Positions 1 through 9,040 are shown, counted from the stretch's first letter. The stretch is 64,000 bases of DNA from Thalassovita sp. (GCA_017792425.1 CP051233.1:1026402-1090401); one strand, 5' to 3'. Program-made: numbers and translations. The notes: generated by a model from the sequence alone, not told the origin.

Positions 1-817
1 CAAGGGCCTTGGCCCATTCGTCGGGTTCGACCCGCACGAAGTGGTTCATCTCACGCGCCTCAAGGAATTCGACGCCCTTACACATCTTGGTGTTGCAGAT
101 GATGACGCGCGGCTTGGGTTCTTGCAGGTTGCGGGCCGCATCAAAGGCGGCAACCAGCGCACCCAGATCGTTGCCGTCCACTTCCTGCGCGTGCCAGCCA
201 AAGGCCTCCCACTTGGGGGCTTCGGGGCCAACGGCCAGCGCGTCGCGGGTGGGGCCATCGGCCTGCTGGTTGTTGAAGTCAACGACGCAGATCAGGTTGT
301 CCAGTTTCCACTGAACGGCGGACATCACCGCTTCCCAGGTGGAGCCTTCGCCTAGCTCACCATCCGACATCAGGTTGTAGACGAACGCCGGGTTGCTCTT
401 GCGCTTCAGCCCAAGTGCAGCACCAACGGCGATGCCCAGACCCTGGCCAAGCGAGCCCCCGGTGATCTCCATCCCCGGGGTATAGCTGGCCATGCCCGAC
501 ATAGGCATGCGGCTGTCATCCATTCCATAAGTGGGCAGTTCCTCTTCCGGCAAGATCCCAGCCTCGATCAGAGCTGCATAAAGTGCGATGGCATAGTGGC
601 CGATGGACAGAAAGATGCGATCGCGACCTTCCCACTCGGGCTCTTCCGGGCGATATTCGGTCGCGTGAAAATAGAGCGTCGCCAGTGTATCGGCAAAGCC
701 AAGCGCCTGACCGATATAACCCTGTCCCTGCACCTCACCCATCAGCAACGCATGCCGACGGATGTTCCATGCGCGCATTTCGAGCGATATGTTCGTGAGT
801 GTTCCCGAACCAGCCAT
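1..817 (-). CDS. Transketolase N-terminal subunit (partial, runs off left edge)
   Basis: Read on the minus strand from the ATG at 817 this frame stays open to the window edge, giving at least 272 residues. It carries the thiamine-diphosphate half of a transketolase: GHYAIALYAAL, then EITGGSLGQGLG, then the ThDP/metal motif SDGELGEG followed by DFNNQQADG. There is no pyrimidine-binding half in view. The visible length nearly equals that of the N-terminal subunit of two-subunit transketolases, so a C-terminal subunit probably lies just outside. A GGGAGG-like ribosome site precedes the ATG. The gene is divergent from a full-length transketolase. Split transketolases serve the pentose phosphate pathway and specialised ketose pathways such as D-apulose phosphate cleavage; the sequence alone does not choose. 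Confidence 0.85.
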   Translation of the reverse strand, partial: MAGSGTLTNISLEMRAWNIRRHALLMGEVQGQGYIGQALGFADTLATLYFHATEYRPEEPEWEGRDRIFLSIGHYAIALYAALIEAGILPEEELPTYGMDDSRMPMSGMASYTPGMEITGGSLGQGLGIAVGAALGLKRKSNPAFVYNLMSDGELGEGSTWEAVMSAVQWKLDNLICVVDFNNQQADGPTRDALAVGPEAPKWEAFGWHAQEVDGNDLGALVAAFDAARNLQEPKPRVIICNTKMCKGVEFLEAREMNHFVRVEPDEWAKAL

Positions 818-968
818 GTGTCCTCCCTCGGCTGAAATTTGAGGCAACCTAGCAGGCGGTTGTTGGTGTGGCCTTATTAAAAAATGAAATAGTTATTTAG
901 ATAATCTTCATAACATACGCCAGAAAGCCTTGTTATATGTCTGCGCTGAACGTGGAGGAGGCGCCGCT
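818..968. promoter_or_regulatory. Divergent intergenic region between two transketolase-type genes
   Basis: This 151-base gap is AT-rich compared with its neighbours, mainly between 870 and 940, and must hold promoters for both genes. A short dyad is visible (ATAACA at 910-915 and TGTTAT at 931-936). The plus-strand gene has a clear GGAGGAGG ribosome site about 955-962. No regulator gene adjoins, so the dyad is only a candidate operator. Confidence 0.35.
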
Positions 969-2948
969 ATGGCAGACATTAGGAAGATGGCAGATGCCAT
1001 CCGGTTTCTGGCAATTGATTCCATCTTGAACGCTGGCGAAGGGCATCAAGGTGTGCCGCTTGGCATGGCCGAGATCGCCGCAACGCTGTATGCGCGCCAC
1101 CTGAAGGCCGACCCCAAGAACCCGCTGTGGCACGACCGCGACCGAGTGGTTCTGTCGAACGGTCATGGCTCTATGTTGTTATACACCCTGTTACACCTGT
1201 CAGGGTACGAGGCTGTGTCGCTTGACCAGTTGAAAACCTTCCGCCGTCTAGGCTCGATCTGCGCGGGCCACCCAGAGATCGAGCAACACGCCGGAATCGA
1301 AATGACCACCGGTCTTTTGGGGCAGGGCATCTGCTCGGCCGTCGGCATGGCCATCGCAGAGGCCCGGCTGGCCGCGCAATTCGGCGCTGATCTGGTGGAT
1401 CACCGCACTTGGGCCTTTGTGGGTGATGGGTGCCTGCAAGAGGGGATGGGACAAGAGGCGATCTCTCTCGCCGGGCACCTACAATTGGGCAAGCTGACCT
1501 TCCTATGGGACGACAACCATATCACCGATGATGGCGAAACCGACCTGTCGATCTCGGAAGACATCCCCGCAAGGTTCCGCGCCGCCAACTGGCATGTGCA
1601 GGAGATTGACGGCCACGATATCGAGGCCATTGATCTGGCGATAAGACTGGCGAAGGCCGATCCGCGCCCGTCGATGCTTGCCTGCCGAACAACGATTGCG
1701 CGCGGTCTGCCCCGGCTGCAAGGCCTGCGCGGCGGGCATAGTGCGCCGCTGATCCCGCAAGACCGGGTTGAGGCGGCTGAGGCACGCGGCTGGACTAACC
1801 CCGCGTTCGAGGTGCCCGCAGAGATCTACAACGATTTCACCCAGTCCCTGACCCGTGGCGCACAAGCTCGGCAAGACTGGCAGGGCCGATTGTCGTCCTC
1901 CCCCAACCGGGTCGAGTATGACCGCTGGATGTCCGGCGACATTCCGACCAAGGCACAGGAGGTTCTGGACAACTATCGCGCTGATGCACTGGCTGCTAAG
2001 GCTGCGGCACCAACGATCCAATCCTCGGGCGAGGTGTGCGATGCCCTGCGCGATGCGCTGCCCAACCTGATGATCCTGTGCGCCGACCTGGAAGCCCCCA
2101 CAAATCACAAACGCGGGCGCGAGGCATTCACCATGCAGAATCGCGGCGGGTCTTACGTCCATTGCGGCGTGCGTGAGCATTTGATGGGCGCCATGGCCAA
2201 CGGGATTGCTGCCCACGGCGGCTTGCGCCCAGTGAACGTGACCTATCTGGCATTTGCCGATTATGAGCGCGCCGCGATGCGCATGGCAGCGGTGATGAAC
2301 CTGCCGGTGATCTACGTCTTCAGCCATGACTCTATCGGCGTAGGGTCCAACGGACCCACCCACCAGCCGGTCGAGGTTCTGGCCAGCTTCCGCGTCATGC
2401 CCAATATGAACGTCCTGCGTCCCGCCGACGCGGCGGAGACTCTGGACAGTTGGCGGCTTGCGCTGGCCCATCGGTCGGGACCGTCGATGTTCGCCCTGTC
2501 CAAGCAGCCGGCCCTGCCCGTAGCAGGCGAACAGGATGGCGTAGCCAAAGGCGGCTATGTCGTGACCGAGCCAAGCGCGCCGCGCGACCTGACCCTGATG
2601 GCCACTGGCACCGAGGTTGCCATTGCGACAGAGGCTGCGGAAACTCTTGCAAATGAGGGGCTTAACGCCGCCGTTGTGTCGATCCCCTGTTGGGAGATCT
2701 TCGACCAGCAGCCTGAGATCTATCAGGCGCAGGTTCTGGGCGCCGCCCCGCGTCTGGCGATCGAGGCCGCCCTGTCGTTCGGCTGGCAACGCTTCCTGCG
2801 CGAAGGCGACAGCTTTCTTGGCATGACCGGCTACGGGGCCTCTGACAAGGCTGAAGCGCTGTATGCACATTTCGGTCTGACCGCTGAAAACCTGGCCGCC
2901 AAAGGGGCAGAGTTGGTGCGCGCACAGCGCCCGCTGATCTCTGCTTAA
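969..2948 (+). CDS. tkt: Transketolase, full length
   Basis: The 659-residue protein has the usual length and order of a transketolase. It starts with the ThDP-binding domain (SNGHGSMLLY near residue 63, GLLGQG near 115, FVGDGCLQEG at 150-159, DNH after it). The pyrimidine/catalytic domain follows, with GVREHLMGAMANGIA and HDSIGVGSNGPTHQP, then a C-terminal domain. The ATG at 969 is chosen over an in-frame upstream start at 930 because GGAGGAGG sits just before it and the family begins there. It transfers two-carbon ketol units between sugar phosphates in the cytoplasm. A glycerate 2-kinase gene starts 11 bases downstream. The catalytic segment differs from standard Tkt (EHLM instead of EFGM), so it may be a pathway-specific paralogue. 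Confidence 0.9.
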   Translation: MADIRKMADAIRFLAIDSILNAGEGHQGVPLGMAEIAATLYARHLKADPKNPLWHDRDRVVLSNGHGSMLLYTLLHLSGYEAVSLDQLKTFRRLGSICAGHPEIEQHAGIEMTTGLLGQGICSAVGMAIAEARLAAQFGADLVDHRTWAFVGDGCLQEGMGQEAISLAGHLQLGKLTFLWDDNHITDDGETDLSISEDIPARFRAANWHVQEIDGHDIEAIDLAIRLAKADPRPSMLACRTTIARGLPRLQGLRGGHSAPLIPQDRVEAAEARGWTNPAFEVPAEIYNDFTQSLTRGAQARQDWQGRLSSSPNRVEYDRWMSGDIPTKAQEVLDNYRADALAAKAAAPTIQSSGEVCDALRDALPNLMILCADLEAPTNHKRGREAFTMQNRGGSYVHCGVREHLMGAMANGIAAHGGLRPVNVTYLAFADYERAAMRMAAVMNLPVIYVFSHDSIGVGSNGPTHQPVEVLASFRVMPNMNVLRPADAAETLDSWRLALAHRSGPSMFALSKQPALPVAGEQDGVAKGGYVVTEPSAPRDLTLMATGTEVAIATEAAETLANEGLNAAVVSIPCWEIFDQQPEIYQAQVLGAAPRLAIEAALSFGWQRFLREGDSFLGMTGYGASDKAEALYAHFGLTAENLAAKGAELVRAQRPLISA

Positions 2949-2959
2949 GGACCACCGGG

Positions 2960-4174
2960 ATGACCGCCACCTTGCTTCAAGCCCGCACGCATTTACTGGA
3001 GCTGTTTCAGGCCGGTGTTGCCGCTGCCGATCCGTTCGACTGTGTCACACGCCACATCGACCAACTGCCCGGCTCGCCGTCACAGATCATCGCCGTGGGC
3101 AAGGCGGCTGTCCGCATGACGCAAGCGGCATTAACTGCCTTCCCCGGCACCCCTGCGCTGATTGTCACCAACTATGAGAACGCGCAAGAGATACCGGGCG
3201 CCAGGATCTATGCCGCCGCGCACCCAGTGCCCGATGCCGGCGGGTTGCTGGCCGGGGCTGCCGTGACAGCCGCCTTGCAAAATGCCACCGGTCCGGTGCT
3301 GGCGCTGATCTCGGGCGGGGGGTCTGCCTTGCTGCCTGCCCCGGCAGGTGATCTGACCCTGAAAGACAAGGCAGCAGTCAATGCCGCGCTTTTAGGTGCG
3401 GGGCTGGATATTCGCGAGATGAACGTGGTGCGCCAACAGCTCTCCGACCTAAAAGGTGGAGGTTTCCTGCGCCATGCGGCGCCCCATCCGGTTTATGCTT
3501 TTATCCTGTCGGATGTAATCGGCGACGATATCTCGACCATCGCCAGCGGCCCCACCGCGCCGCCGCTTGGCACCTGTCAGCACGCGCGTGATGTTCTGCA
3601 GGGTGCGGGGCTGTGGGACAACCTGCCTACCGCTGTCCGAGACCACCTGTCCCGGAACGCACCGCCTGCGCTTCCACCCGGCGATGCACTGAATATCCTT
3701 GTGGGGTCGAACAGCCAAAGCCTTGAGGCGATGAAACACCTTGGCCGCGCCACTGCGCTGCCTTGCCCAATCGAGGGCGATGTACAGGACGCCGCCCGCC
3801 AAATTTGCGACCAATGCCTGCCGGGAGTCACCGTTTGGGGCGGCGAAACCACAGTGCGTCTGAAGGGGTCTGGCACCGGGGGACGCAATCAGGAACTGGC
3901 CCTGCGCATCGCGCAAGAGGCCAAGGAGCGAGGCTGGAAAGATTGGGCCTGCCTTCAGGCGGGCAGCGACGGGCGCGACGGCCCTACCGATGCCGCCGGG
4001 GGCCTGGTCGACTCCGAAACCCTATCACGCCTTTCGGCCGCCGGTGCCGATCTTGACGCGCTGTTGGCCAACAACGACAGTTACGCCGCGCTGCAGTTTG
4101 CGAAGGACTTGGTGATAACCGGGGCCACCGGTACCAACGTGGCCGATCTTGGAGCGATGATCCGACTGAGCTAA
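2960..4174 (+). CDS. gckA: Glycerate 2-kinase (GckA/TtuD, MOFRL family)
   Basis: The 404 residues match the DUF4147 plus MOFRL two-domain family. The N-terminal domain has IAVGKAAVRM, LISGGGSALLPAP and the conserved NVVRQQLSDLKGGG. The C-terminal domain has GGETTVRLKGSGTGGRNQE and the GSDGRDGPTDAAGG glycine-aspartate motif. Family members phosphorylate D-glycerate at C2 using ATP in the cytoplasm, feeding 2-phosphoglycerate into glycolysis; older annotations call them hydroxypyruvate reductase. Spacing to the transketolase gene suggests one transcript, so a sugar cleaved by transketolase may yield glycerate or a glyceraldehyde-type product. AAGGA overlapping the upstream stop can serve as ribosome site. 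Confidence 0.9.
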   Translation: MTATLLQARTHLLELFQAGVAAADPFDCVTRHIDQLPGSPSQIIAVGKAAVRMTQAALTAFPGTPALIVTNYENAQEIPGARIYAAAHPVPDAGGLLAGAAVTAALQNATGPVLALISGGGSALLPAPAGDLTLKDKAAVNAALLGAGLDIREMNVVRQQLSDLKGGGFLRHAAPHPVYAFILSDVIGDDISTIASGPTAPPLGTCQHARDVLQGAGLWDNLPTAVRDHLSRNAPPALPPGDALNILVGSNSQSLEAMKHLGRATALPCPIEGDVQDAARQICDQCLPGVTVWGGETTVRLKGSGTGGRNQELALRIAQEAKERGWKDWACLQAGSDGRDGPTDAAGGLVDSETLSRLSAAGADLDALLANNDSYAALQFAKDLVITGATGTNVADLGAMIRLS

Positions 4175-4332
4175 CCCCAACCCCTTGGACAAGAGGATCC
4201 GGATGCTGACTAGTTGTGTCGGAGAGGGTTTCACGGGGTCCAGCGACCCTGCCAAGACTCTGGCCAAACAAGGGGTGCGGGTCTGGGCCGAACGCGTTAT
4301 CTACTCAGCCAACGTTTACGCAGCTTTCGAAC

Positions 4333-4500
4333 TCCAAACACCTCTGCCTCTTGCTGTCCAAAGGGCAGCGCGGCGATATCGGTCATCTCGCGAATAGGCA
4401 CCGCAGGGACTTCCCGTTTTTTAATCAACCGCCGCAGCACGTCTGGCGCGAGGTAGGCCAGCCTCAGTTGCCGGGTGACATGCCGCCTTGCCACGCCGCT
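4333..4500 (-). pseudogene. Site-specific recombinase C-terminal fragment
   Basis: Read on the minus strand, about 55 codons give SGVARRHVTRQLRLAYLAPD, followed by VLRRL and later ALPFGQQ. This resembles the zone near the C-terminus of large serine recombinases (resolvase/invertase superfamily), where RLAYLAPDVLRRLL is followed by PAV and W..Q. No catalytic domain is present and upstream sequence is unrelated, so it is a truncated remnant. The assignment rests on memory of the motif, not on an alignment. Confidence 0.45.
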
Positions 4501-4504
4501 CTTC

Positions 4505-4891
4505 AATGCCGGTATCCTGACGCTGGGGGATCGCACGGCGCTTGCCGCCTATTGCCAGGCCTATGGGCGCTGGGTCGAGGCGGAACGGAAGCTCGCGGAA
4601 ACCCCGATGTTGCTGAAGACCCCAAGTGGTTATGTCCAGCAATCCCCCTGGCTGATCGTGGTCAACAAGCAGCTCGAACTGATGGGGCGTTACATGACGG
4701 AACTGGGGCTGACCCCGGTCGCACGGGCGCGGCTCGGGCTGCAAGAAAAGAGCGCCATCGATCCGGCCAGGAAGATCGAGTTTGTGATCGTCTCGACGGA
4801 CGTGGATGGCAATCAGGTGGAGCGCCCGCTCGATCATTGGTCGTCTGCGGGGGCACATATCTCTGCGCGCGATTGCCGAAGAACTCAATAA
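4505..4891 (+). pseudogene. Phage terminase small subunit (P27 family) fragment
   Basis: From about 4517 the frame reads LTLGDRTALAAYCQAYGRWV, then TPMLLKTPSGYVQQSPWL and KQLELMGRYMTELGLTP. This is the conserved core of P27-type phage small terminases, which recognise DNA for packaging. Homology begins mid-protein without its N-terminal half. After about 4736 the frame runs into sequence that does not look like the family (EFVIVSTDVDGNQVERPLD) before stopping at 4889-4891. I therefore call it a broken prophage gene, joined to the recombinase fragment on its left. The tail may belong to another unidentified gene. Confidence 0.6.
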
Positions 4892-5011
4892 ATGCAGCCT
4901 CCTCAGCCGCAGGGGCGGGAGGTGGCATGTATCGACTGTCAGAAATTTGCTACAGCGGGTGAGTTGACGCGAGTAAACTATTCCCTTTCCGCTGGTGTAT
5001 AGTTGGAAAAC

Positions 5012-6202
5012 TTACCGGCTTTCGTAACACAGAGGATTGATGACCCTGACAAAGATCAGGGCACCAATCGAAATCAATTCATCAGGAAAGTCAAAATCAG
5101 GATTGTGCAAGCTTGGACTGTCAGTGCCAGAGCCAAGCAGAAACATTGCTGCTTTTGCGTGGTTCCGAAAGCGTCCAAAATCCTCTGATCCTCGCATCGG
5201 AAGTTCTGCGCGTGCAAGCGGAATACCCTCTGCCTGCATGGCCTCTTTAAGCCTATCCGCGGCATCAGGGTCATTTTCGCAGTGGTTGAACACGTCATGG
5301 TAGGTGATGGTGTGTTTCAAACGGGAATTCGAGGACGCCACAGCCACTGCGTGTTCTGCGCGTGCGACGAGCGCGGCCATCGTTTCATCTTTCTGTGTAC
5401 GCAGTGTCACGCGTAGCTCGGCGTGACCAGGAGATATGCCGAAGGCAGGTTCCCCCAACTTCGCATGGGTGACCGTGACGAGCGCAAAATTTGGGTCTGC
5501 CGCGTCATCGCCATGTCCAAGCGCCGCCAATTCGGTGAGAAGGGCAGAAAGTGCAATGGCGGGCGAACTGCCCTTTTCAGGTTGGGATGCGTGCGCTGTG
5601 AGCCCCTGCAATATGATTTTCATACCGCGCGAGGCGCAATTCATTGGCCCTGCAGCCACAACGGCGTGACCCAGCGGCAGACTGGGGAAATTGTGCATCG
5701 CAAAGGCGTAGTCGGGGACGATATTATTGAAACGCGGATCAGCGATCACGTTCTCGGCACCAGAGCCATCTTCTTCGGCGGGCTGGAACAGCAGGATTAC
5801 GCGACCACGGGTCGGTCGGTTGCGGCCCAGCCATCGGGCGGTGCCTGCCAAGGTCGCCATGTGGCCGTCATGGCCACACAAGTGGCCTTTGCCAGGCTCT
5901 TGGGAACGATGCGGCAGTTGTGGGTTGATCTCTTCAATCGGCAGGCCGTCCATCTCGCAACGGAGCAGGACTGAGGGGCCGCTCACACGGCCTTCGTAAA
6001 TTGCAGCCACACCGTGTCCGCCAAGCGGAGTCAGAATTTGATCCGGGTTCGTGTCTTGCAGCATTGCAATGACGCGCTTGGCAGTTTGTTCTTCTTCCCC
6101 AGAAAGCTCGGGGTGACGGTGAAGTTCGCGGCGCCATTCGGTTAGCGCCACGATATCACTATTAGTCAGAACCGCTTTGGGGCTGCAAATATCAGACATC
6201 AC
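5012..6202 (-). CDS. M20D-family amidohydrolase (hippurate/N-acyl amino acid hydrolase type)
   Basis: The 396-residue product is a zinc-dependent M20D hydrolase: RRELHRHPELSGEE at the start, metal ligands in CGHDGHMATLAG, the catalytic FQPAEEDGSGAENV, and the dimerisation-domain HASQPEKGSSPAIALS. It probably releases an amino acid from an N-acyl or amide conjugate in the cytoplasm; the exact substrate is not readable. The start may be GTG at 6202 or the adjoining ATG at 6199. The TAA of the ornithine cyclodeaminase gene lies immediately before it, so the two are translationally coupled. A second M20D gene of the same size lies in the divergent operon at 13170. Confidence 0.85.
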   Translation of the reverse strand: MMSDICSPKAVLTNSDIVALTEWRRELHRHPELSGEEEQTAKRVIAMLQDTNPDQILTPLGGHGVAAIYEGRVSGPSVLLRCEMDGLPIEEINPQLPHRSQEPGKGHLCGHDGHMATLAGTARWLGRNRPTRGRVILLFQPAEEDGSGAENVIADPRFNNIVPDYAFAMHNFPSLPLGHAVVAAGPMNCASRGMKIILQGLTAHASQPEKGSSPAIALSALLTELAALGHGDDAADPNFALVTVTHAKLGEPAFGISPGHAELRVTLRTQKDETMAALVARAEHAVAVASSNSRLKHTITYHDVFNHCENDPDAADRLKEAMQAEGIPLARAELPMRGSEDFGRFRNHAKAAMFLLGSGTDSPSLHNPDFDFPDELISIGALIFVRVINPLCYESR

Positions 6203-7267
6203 TTATGCCGCCATGTGGGCTTGTTTTCGCATCACCATCCCGAACAGATCACGCGGATCGTTTGGGTCAGCCAGTAGATCAAGGTTGGTGAAGTAGGGGC
6301 GGGACTCCAGTTGGTCCCGTACATAACGCAATGCGCTGAAATCTTCGGTGGCGAACCCGACGCTGTCGAAAAGCGTGATCTGCCGGTCCGATGTACGCCC
6401 CGTGGCTTGCCCGGTGATCACCTGCCACAGTTCGGTCACAGGGTGGTCCGCATCGAGTTGCTGAATCTCGCCTTCGATGCGGGTCTGCTCGGGGAATTCA
6501 ACAAAGATGTCTGAGCGTAGCAGGATGTCACGATGCAGTTCGGTCTTGCCGGGGCAGTCGCCACCAATTGCGTTGATATGAACGCCAGCGCCGACCATGT
6601 TGTCAGTCAGGATCGTGGCATATTGCTTGTCAGCGGTACAGGTGGTGATGATGTCAGATCCTTCAACGGCTTCTTCCGGTGTTCTGCATTTAATCAGTTC
6701 CAACCCACTGCTGGATAGGTTGCGGATTGCCTTTTCAGTGGCCAAGGGATCGAGGTCGAAGAATTTGATCCGCTCGATGCCACAGACCGCTTTGAACGCG
6801 AGGCACTGGAATTCTGATTGTGCTCCATTGCCGATCATCGCCATGGTGCGCGCACCAACCGGCATTAAGTGCTTAGCAGCCATGGCCGATGTCGCCGCTG
6901 TACGCAGTGCGGTCAGAATCGTCATTTCGGTCAACATGAGCGGATAGCCTGTTCCGACGTCGGAAAGCACACCAAAGGCAGTAACTGTTTGACGACCGCT
7001 GCGCGTATTCTTTGGGTGGCCATTGACATACTTGAAGCCATAAGCCTGTCCATCCGAAGTTGGCATCAACTCGATCACACCTTCGTCGGAATGCGCGGCA
7101 ACGCGGGGCGTTTTGTCAAAAAGCTCCCAGCGCCGGAAATCAGCTTCGATTGTATCGGCCAACTCACAAAGCATCCGCTCAACGCCGATGTCGAGCACCA
7201 GTTTCATCATGTCATCGACACTTACAAACGGAACAAGGCTGAACGGTCCCGGTAGATGATTTGTCAT
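6203..7267 (-). CDS. ocd: Ornithine cyclodeaminase
   Basis: The 354-residue protein follows the Pseudomonas-type ornithine cyclodeaminase closely from end to end: RVASHS-like RVAAHSDEGVIELMP, FKYVNGHP, the Rossmann IGNGAQSEFQ (145-154), and NAIGGDCPGKTELH with the Asp (about 237) that acts in catalysis. The enzyme converts L-ornithine to L-proline plus ammonia using bound NAD. The ATG at 7267 is chosen because AAAGGA precedes it and family members begin there; longer in-frame extension crosses the promoter. It is divergent from the ABC importer operon, so imported material probably yields ornithine. The related crystallin/LhpI-type reductases are less likely given the whole-length match. Confidence 0.92.
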   Translation of the reverse strand: MTNHLPGPFSLVPFVSVDDMMKLVLDIGVERMLCELADTIEADFRRWELFDKTPRVAAHSDEGVIELMPTSDGQAYGFKYVNGHPKNTRSGRQTVTAFGVLSDVGTGYPLMLTEMTILTALRTAATSAMAAKHLMPVGARTMAMIGNGAQSEFQCLAFKAVCGIERIKFFDLDPLATEKAIRNLSSSGLELIKCRTPEEAVEGSDIITTCTADKQYATILTDNMVGAGVHINAIGGDCPGKTELHRDILLRSDIFVEFPEQTRIEGEIQQLDADHPVTELWQVITGQATGRTSDRQITLFDSVGFATEDFSALRYVRDQLESRPYFTNLDLLADPNDPRDLFGMVMRKQAHMAA

Positions 7268-7332
7268 TTTGCGAATCCTTTCATGGCGGCAAGGGCTGAA
7301 GTGTGGATGACAGGTAAATTGATAATTGTAAA

Positions 7333-7349
7333 CTGTCAACAGTTGACAG
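7333..7349. promoter_or_regulatory. 17-bp palindromic operator in divergent promoter
   Basis: CTGTCAAC-A-GTTGACAG is a perfect 8+8 inverted repeat around one base. It lies in the 157-base gap between the divergent ornithine cyclodeaminase and ABC transporter genes. It contains TTGACA in both orientations, so a bound protein would cover both -35 regions. The best candidate to bind it is the FCD-GntR regulator encoded at 12469, whose family uses short dyads of this size. That link is inference. Confidence 0.6.
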
Positions 7350-7424
7350 AAAGAGATTCGGATGGCAGGTTCTCCTGCATTGAAGGCGTTCGGGATTGGA
7401 CGCGTCTGACAGGAGGAAACTACG

Positions 7425-8978
7425 TTGCGTATCTTCAAACTTATCGCTGCTGCCAGCACAGCCATCGCGCTGGCGGTATCGGCATCTGCCCAAGAGAAAG
7501 GGGGCGTTCTTAAGGTCGCTCTGCATCCGGAACCGCCAAGTGCAGTCGCTGGTATTTCCGGTCTGGGGGCCGCAGAAATTCTGACGACCAAAATCTACGA
7601 AAGCCTGTTTTCCTACGATTTTGACCTGACCCCGCAACCGAGCTTGGCAGAAACCTGGTCAACGTCAGAGAACGGCCTGACCTTCACCGTCCAGCTAAAA
7701 CCGAACGTACGGTGGCACGATGGCGAGGCATTCGATTCCGCCGACGTCGTGACCTCGTACAACGTGTTTTCAAAGGCGAACCCGAACCTTGCCGTTCTGG
7801 TCCCCCAAATTGACTCTGTCACCGCAACCGGTCCGCTGGAAGTGACGTTCAAACTGAAAAATCCCGTGCCAGCCCTGATCTACGGCTTGGCACCCGGTGG
7901 GATGTCGATCATTCCTGACCATATCTATGGCGGCGATGCGCCTTTCCGTGAAAACCCGGCCAACAGCACACCCGTCGGAACCGGCCCGTTCAAGCTGGCG
8001 AATTGGGAAAAAGGCAACTTCATCAAGCTTGTTCGCAATGATGACTATCACGTTGATGGGCAGCCCTATCTGGACGAGCTGTTCTTCGTCATCATCCCCG
8101 ACAGCCAAGGGCGCGCCGTCGCCTATGAGCAGGGTTCGATCGATGTGGTCTCGGCCTCGAACCTTGAGCTTTTCGATGTTGCGCGATTGGCAAATCTGAA
8201 GGGCTCATCGAGCACAAACAAGGGCTGGGAGTTCTTTTCCCCCCATGCGTTCTTGTGGGTGAACAACGAAAAGGCACCGTTCAACGATCGGAATTTCCGT
8301 AAGGCGCTGAACTATGCGATGGACAAGGAATTCATTCGCGATGTGGTGTTCAGTGGTCTGGCCACGCCGCCCAAAGGCCCGATCGGTTCGCGGACCCGGT
8401 TCTTTGATGCGGAAACCGAAGGCTACGAGTTCAACAAAGACAAAGCGCGCGAGCTGGTAAAAGCGTCGTCCTACGACGGTCGTGAAATCCAGTTGATGCC
8501 ATCGTCGTTCCTTGGTTCCAGCTGGGGGCGCCTGGCCGAATACCAGGTGCAGGCGCTGAAGGATGTGGGCATCAATGTCAGCCTGAATTCGATGGACCCA
8601 GGTTCGTTCCTGAAACGTCTGGCCGATCGTGATTACGACATGGCGCAGATGTACCTCTATCAGCGTGCTGATCCGGCAATCGGCGTGTCGCGCAACTTCC
8701 TGTCGGTTGCTGCAAAGTCCGGTTCTCCTTGGAACAACGTCGCGATGTACAAAGATGCCGAAGCGGACGCTCTGATCCAAAAAGCTGACTCGGAAACCGA
8801 TACGGCCCTCCGTGCAGAGCTTTACAGCAAAGCACAGCGCCGGATCGCAGATCAGGCCCCTGTGGTCTGGCTGGGCGAGCTCGAATTCCCGACGATCTAC
8901 AAGGACAAGGTGAAGAACCTCATCACCAACGCTGCAGGTCTGAGCGCGAACTTCGCGAACGTCTGGATCGAAGACTGA
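7425..8978 (+). CDS. ABC transporter substrate-binding protein (peptide/opine family 5)
   Basis: The 517-residue product starts with TTG at 7425, fixed by AGGAGG at 7411-7416 and by a good signal peptide (residues 1-22, ending ASAQ). The mature part has the family 5 (DppA/OppA/NikA type) pattern: an early pair of lobes with TTKIYESLF and SLAETWS, then KPNVRWHDGEAFDSADVV and the late ALNYAMDKEFI. Such proteins capture peptides, opines or other conjugates in the periplasm. It is the first gene of the operon with two permeases and a fused ATPase. The hydrolases downstream suggest an amide-linked ligand. Confidence 0.9.
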   Translation: MRIFKLIAAASTAIALAVSASAQEKGGVLKVALHPEPPSAVAGISGLGAAEILTTKIYESLFSYDFDLTPQPSLAETWSTSENGLTFTVQLKPNVRWHDGEAFDSADVVTSYNVFSKANPNLAVLVPQIDSVTATGPLEVTFKLKNPVPALIYGLAPGGMSIIPDHIYGGDAPFRENPANSTPVGTGPFKLANWEKGNFIKLVRNDDYHVDGQPYLDELFFVIIPDSQGRAVAYEQGSIDVVSASNLELFDVARLANLKGSSSTNKGWEFFSPHAFLWVNNEKAPFNDRNFRKALNYAMDKEFIRDVVFSGLATPPKGPIGSRTRFFDAETEGYEFNKDKARELVKASSYDGREIQLMPSSFLGSSWGRLAEYQVQALKDVGINVSLNSMDPGSFLKRLADRDYDMAQMYLYQRADPAIGVSRNFLSVAAKSGSPWNNVAMYKDAEADALIQKADSETDTALRAELYSKAQRRIADQAPVVWLGELEFPTIYKDKVKNLITNAAGLSANFANVWIED

Positions 8979-9040
8979 TCCCCATGGGTCGGACGGCCAA
9001 CCCCGTCCGGCCTTTCCATTCCCAGAAAGGAGACGAGCCA

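Larger units (their letters stand above)
4175..5011. other. Mobile-element debris between two metabolic clusters
   Basis: No intact gene is visible in these 837 bases. Two recognisable fragments abut head to head near 4500: a minus-strand piece resembling the C-terminus of a site-specific recombinase, and a plus-strand piece of a phage small terminase. The remaining sequence on either side (4175-4330 and 4890-5011) shows nothing I can assign. I read the stretch as the decayed remains of one or more prophage or integrative elements. Confidence 0.6.

Noticed and set aside
1503..2870. A 455-codon open frame on the minus strand
   Set aside because: It lies wholly opposite the well-conserved transketolase and its translation has no domain-like pattern. 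It is a product of GC-rich codon use.
4216..4962. A 248-codon plus-strand frame across the debris region
   Set aside because: It is a different frame from the terminase fragment, and its translation is Arg/Gly/Ala-rich with no recognisable motif.
6203..7591. Longer version of the ornithine cyclodeaminase with a start near 7591
   Set aside because: The extension would cross the operator and overlap the transporter gene. The ATG at 7267 has a ribosome site and matches the family start.
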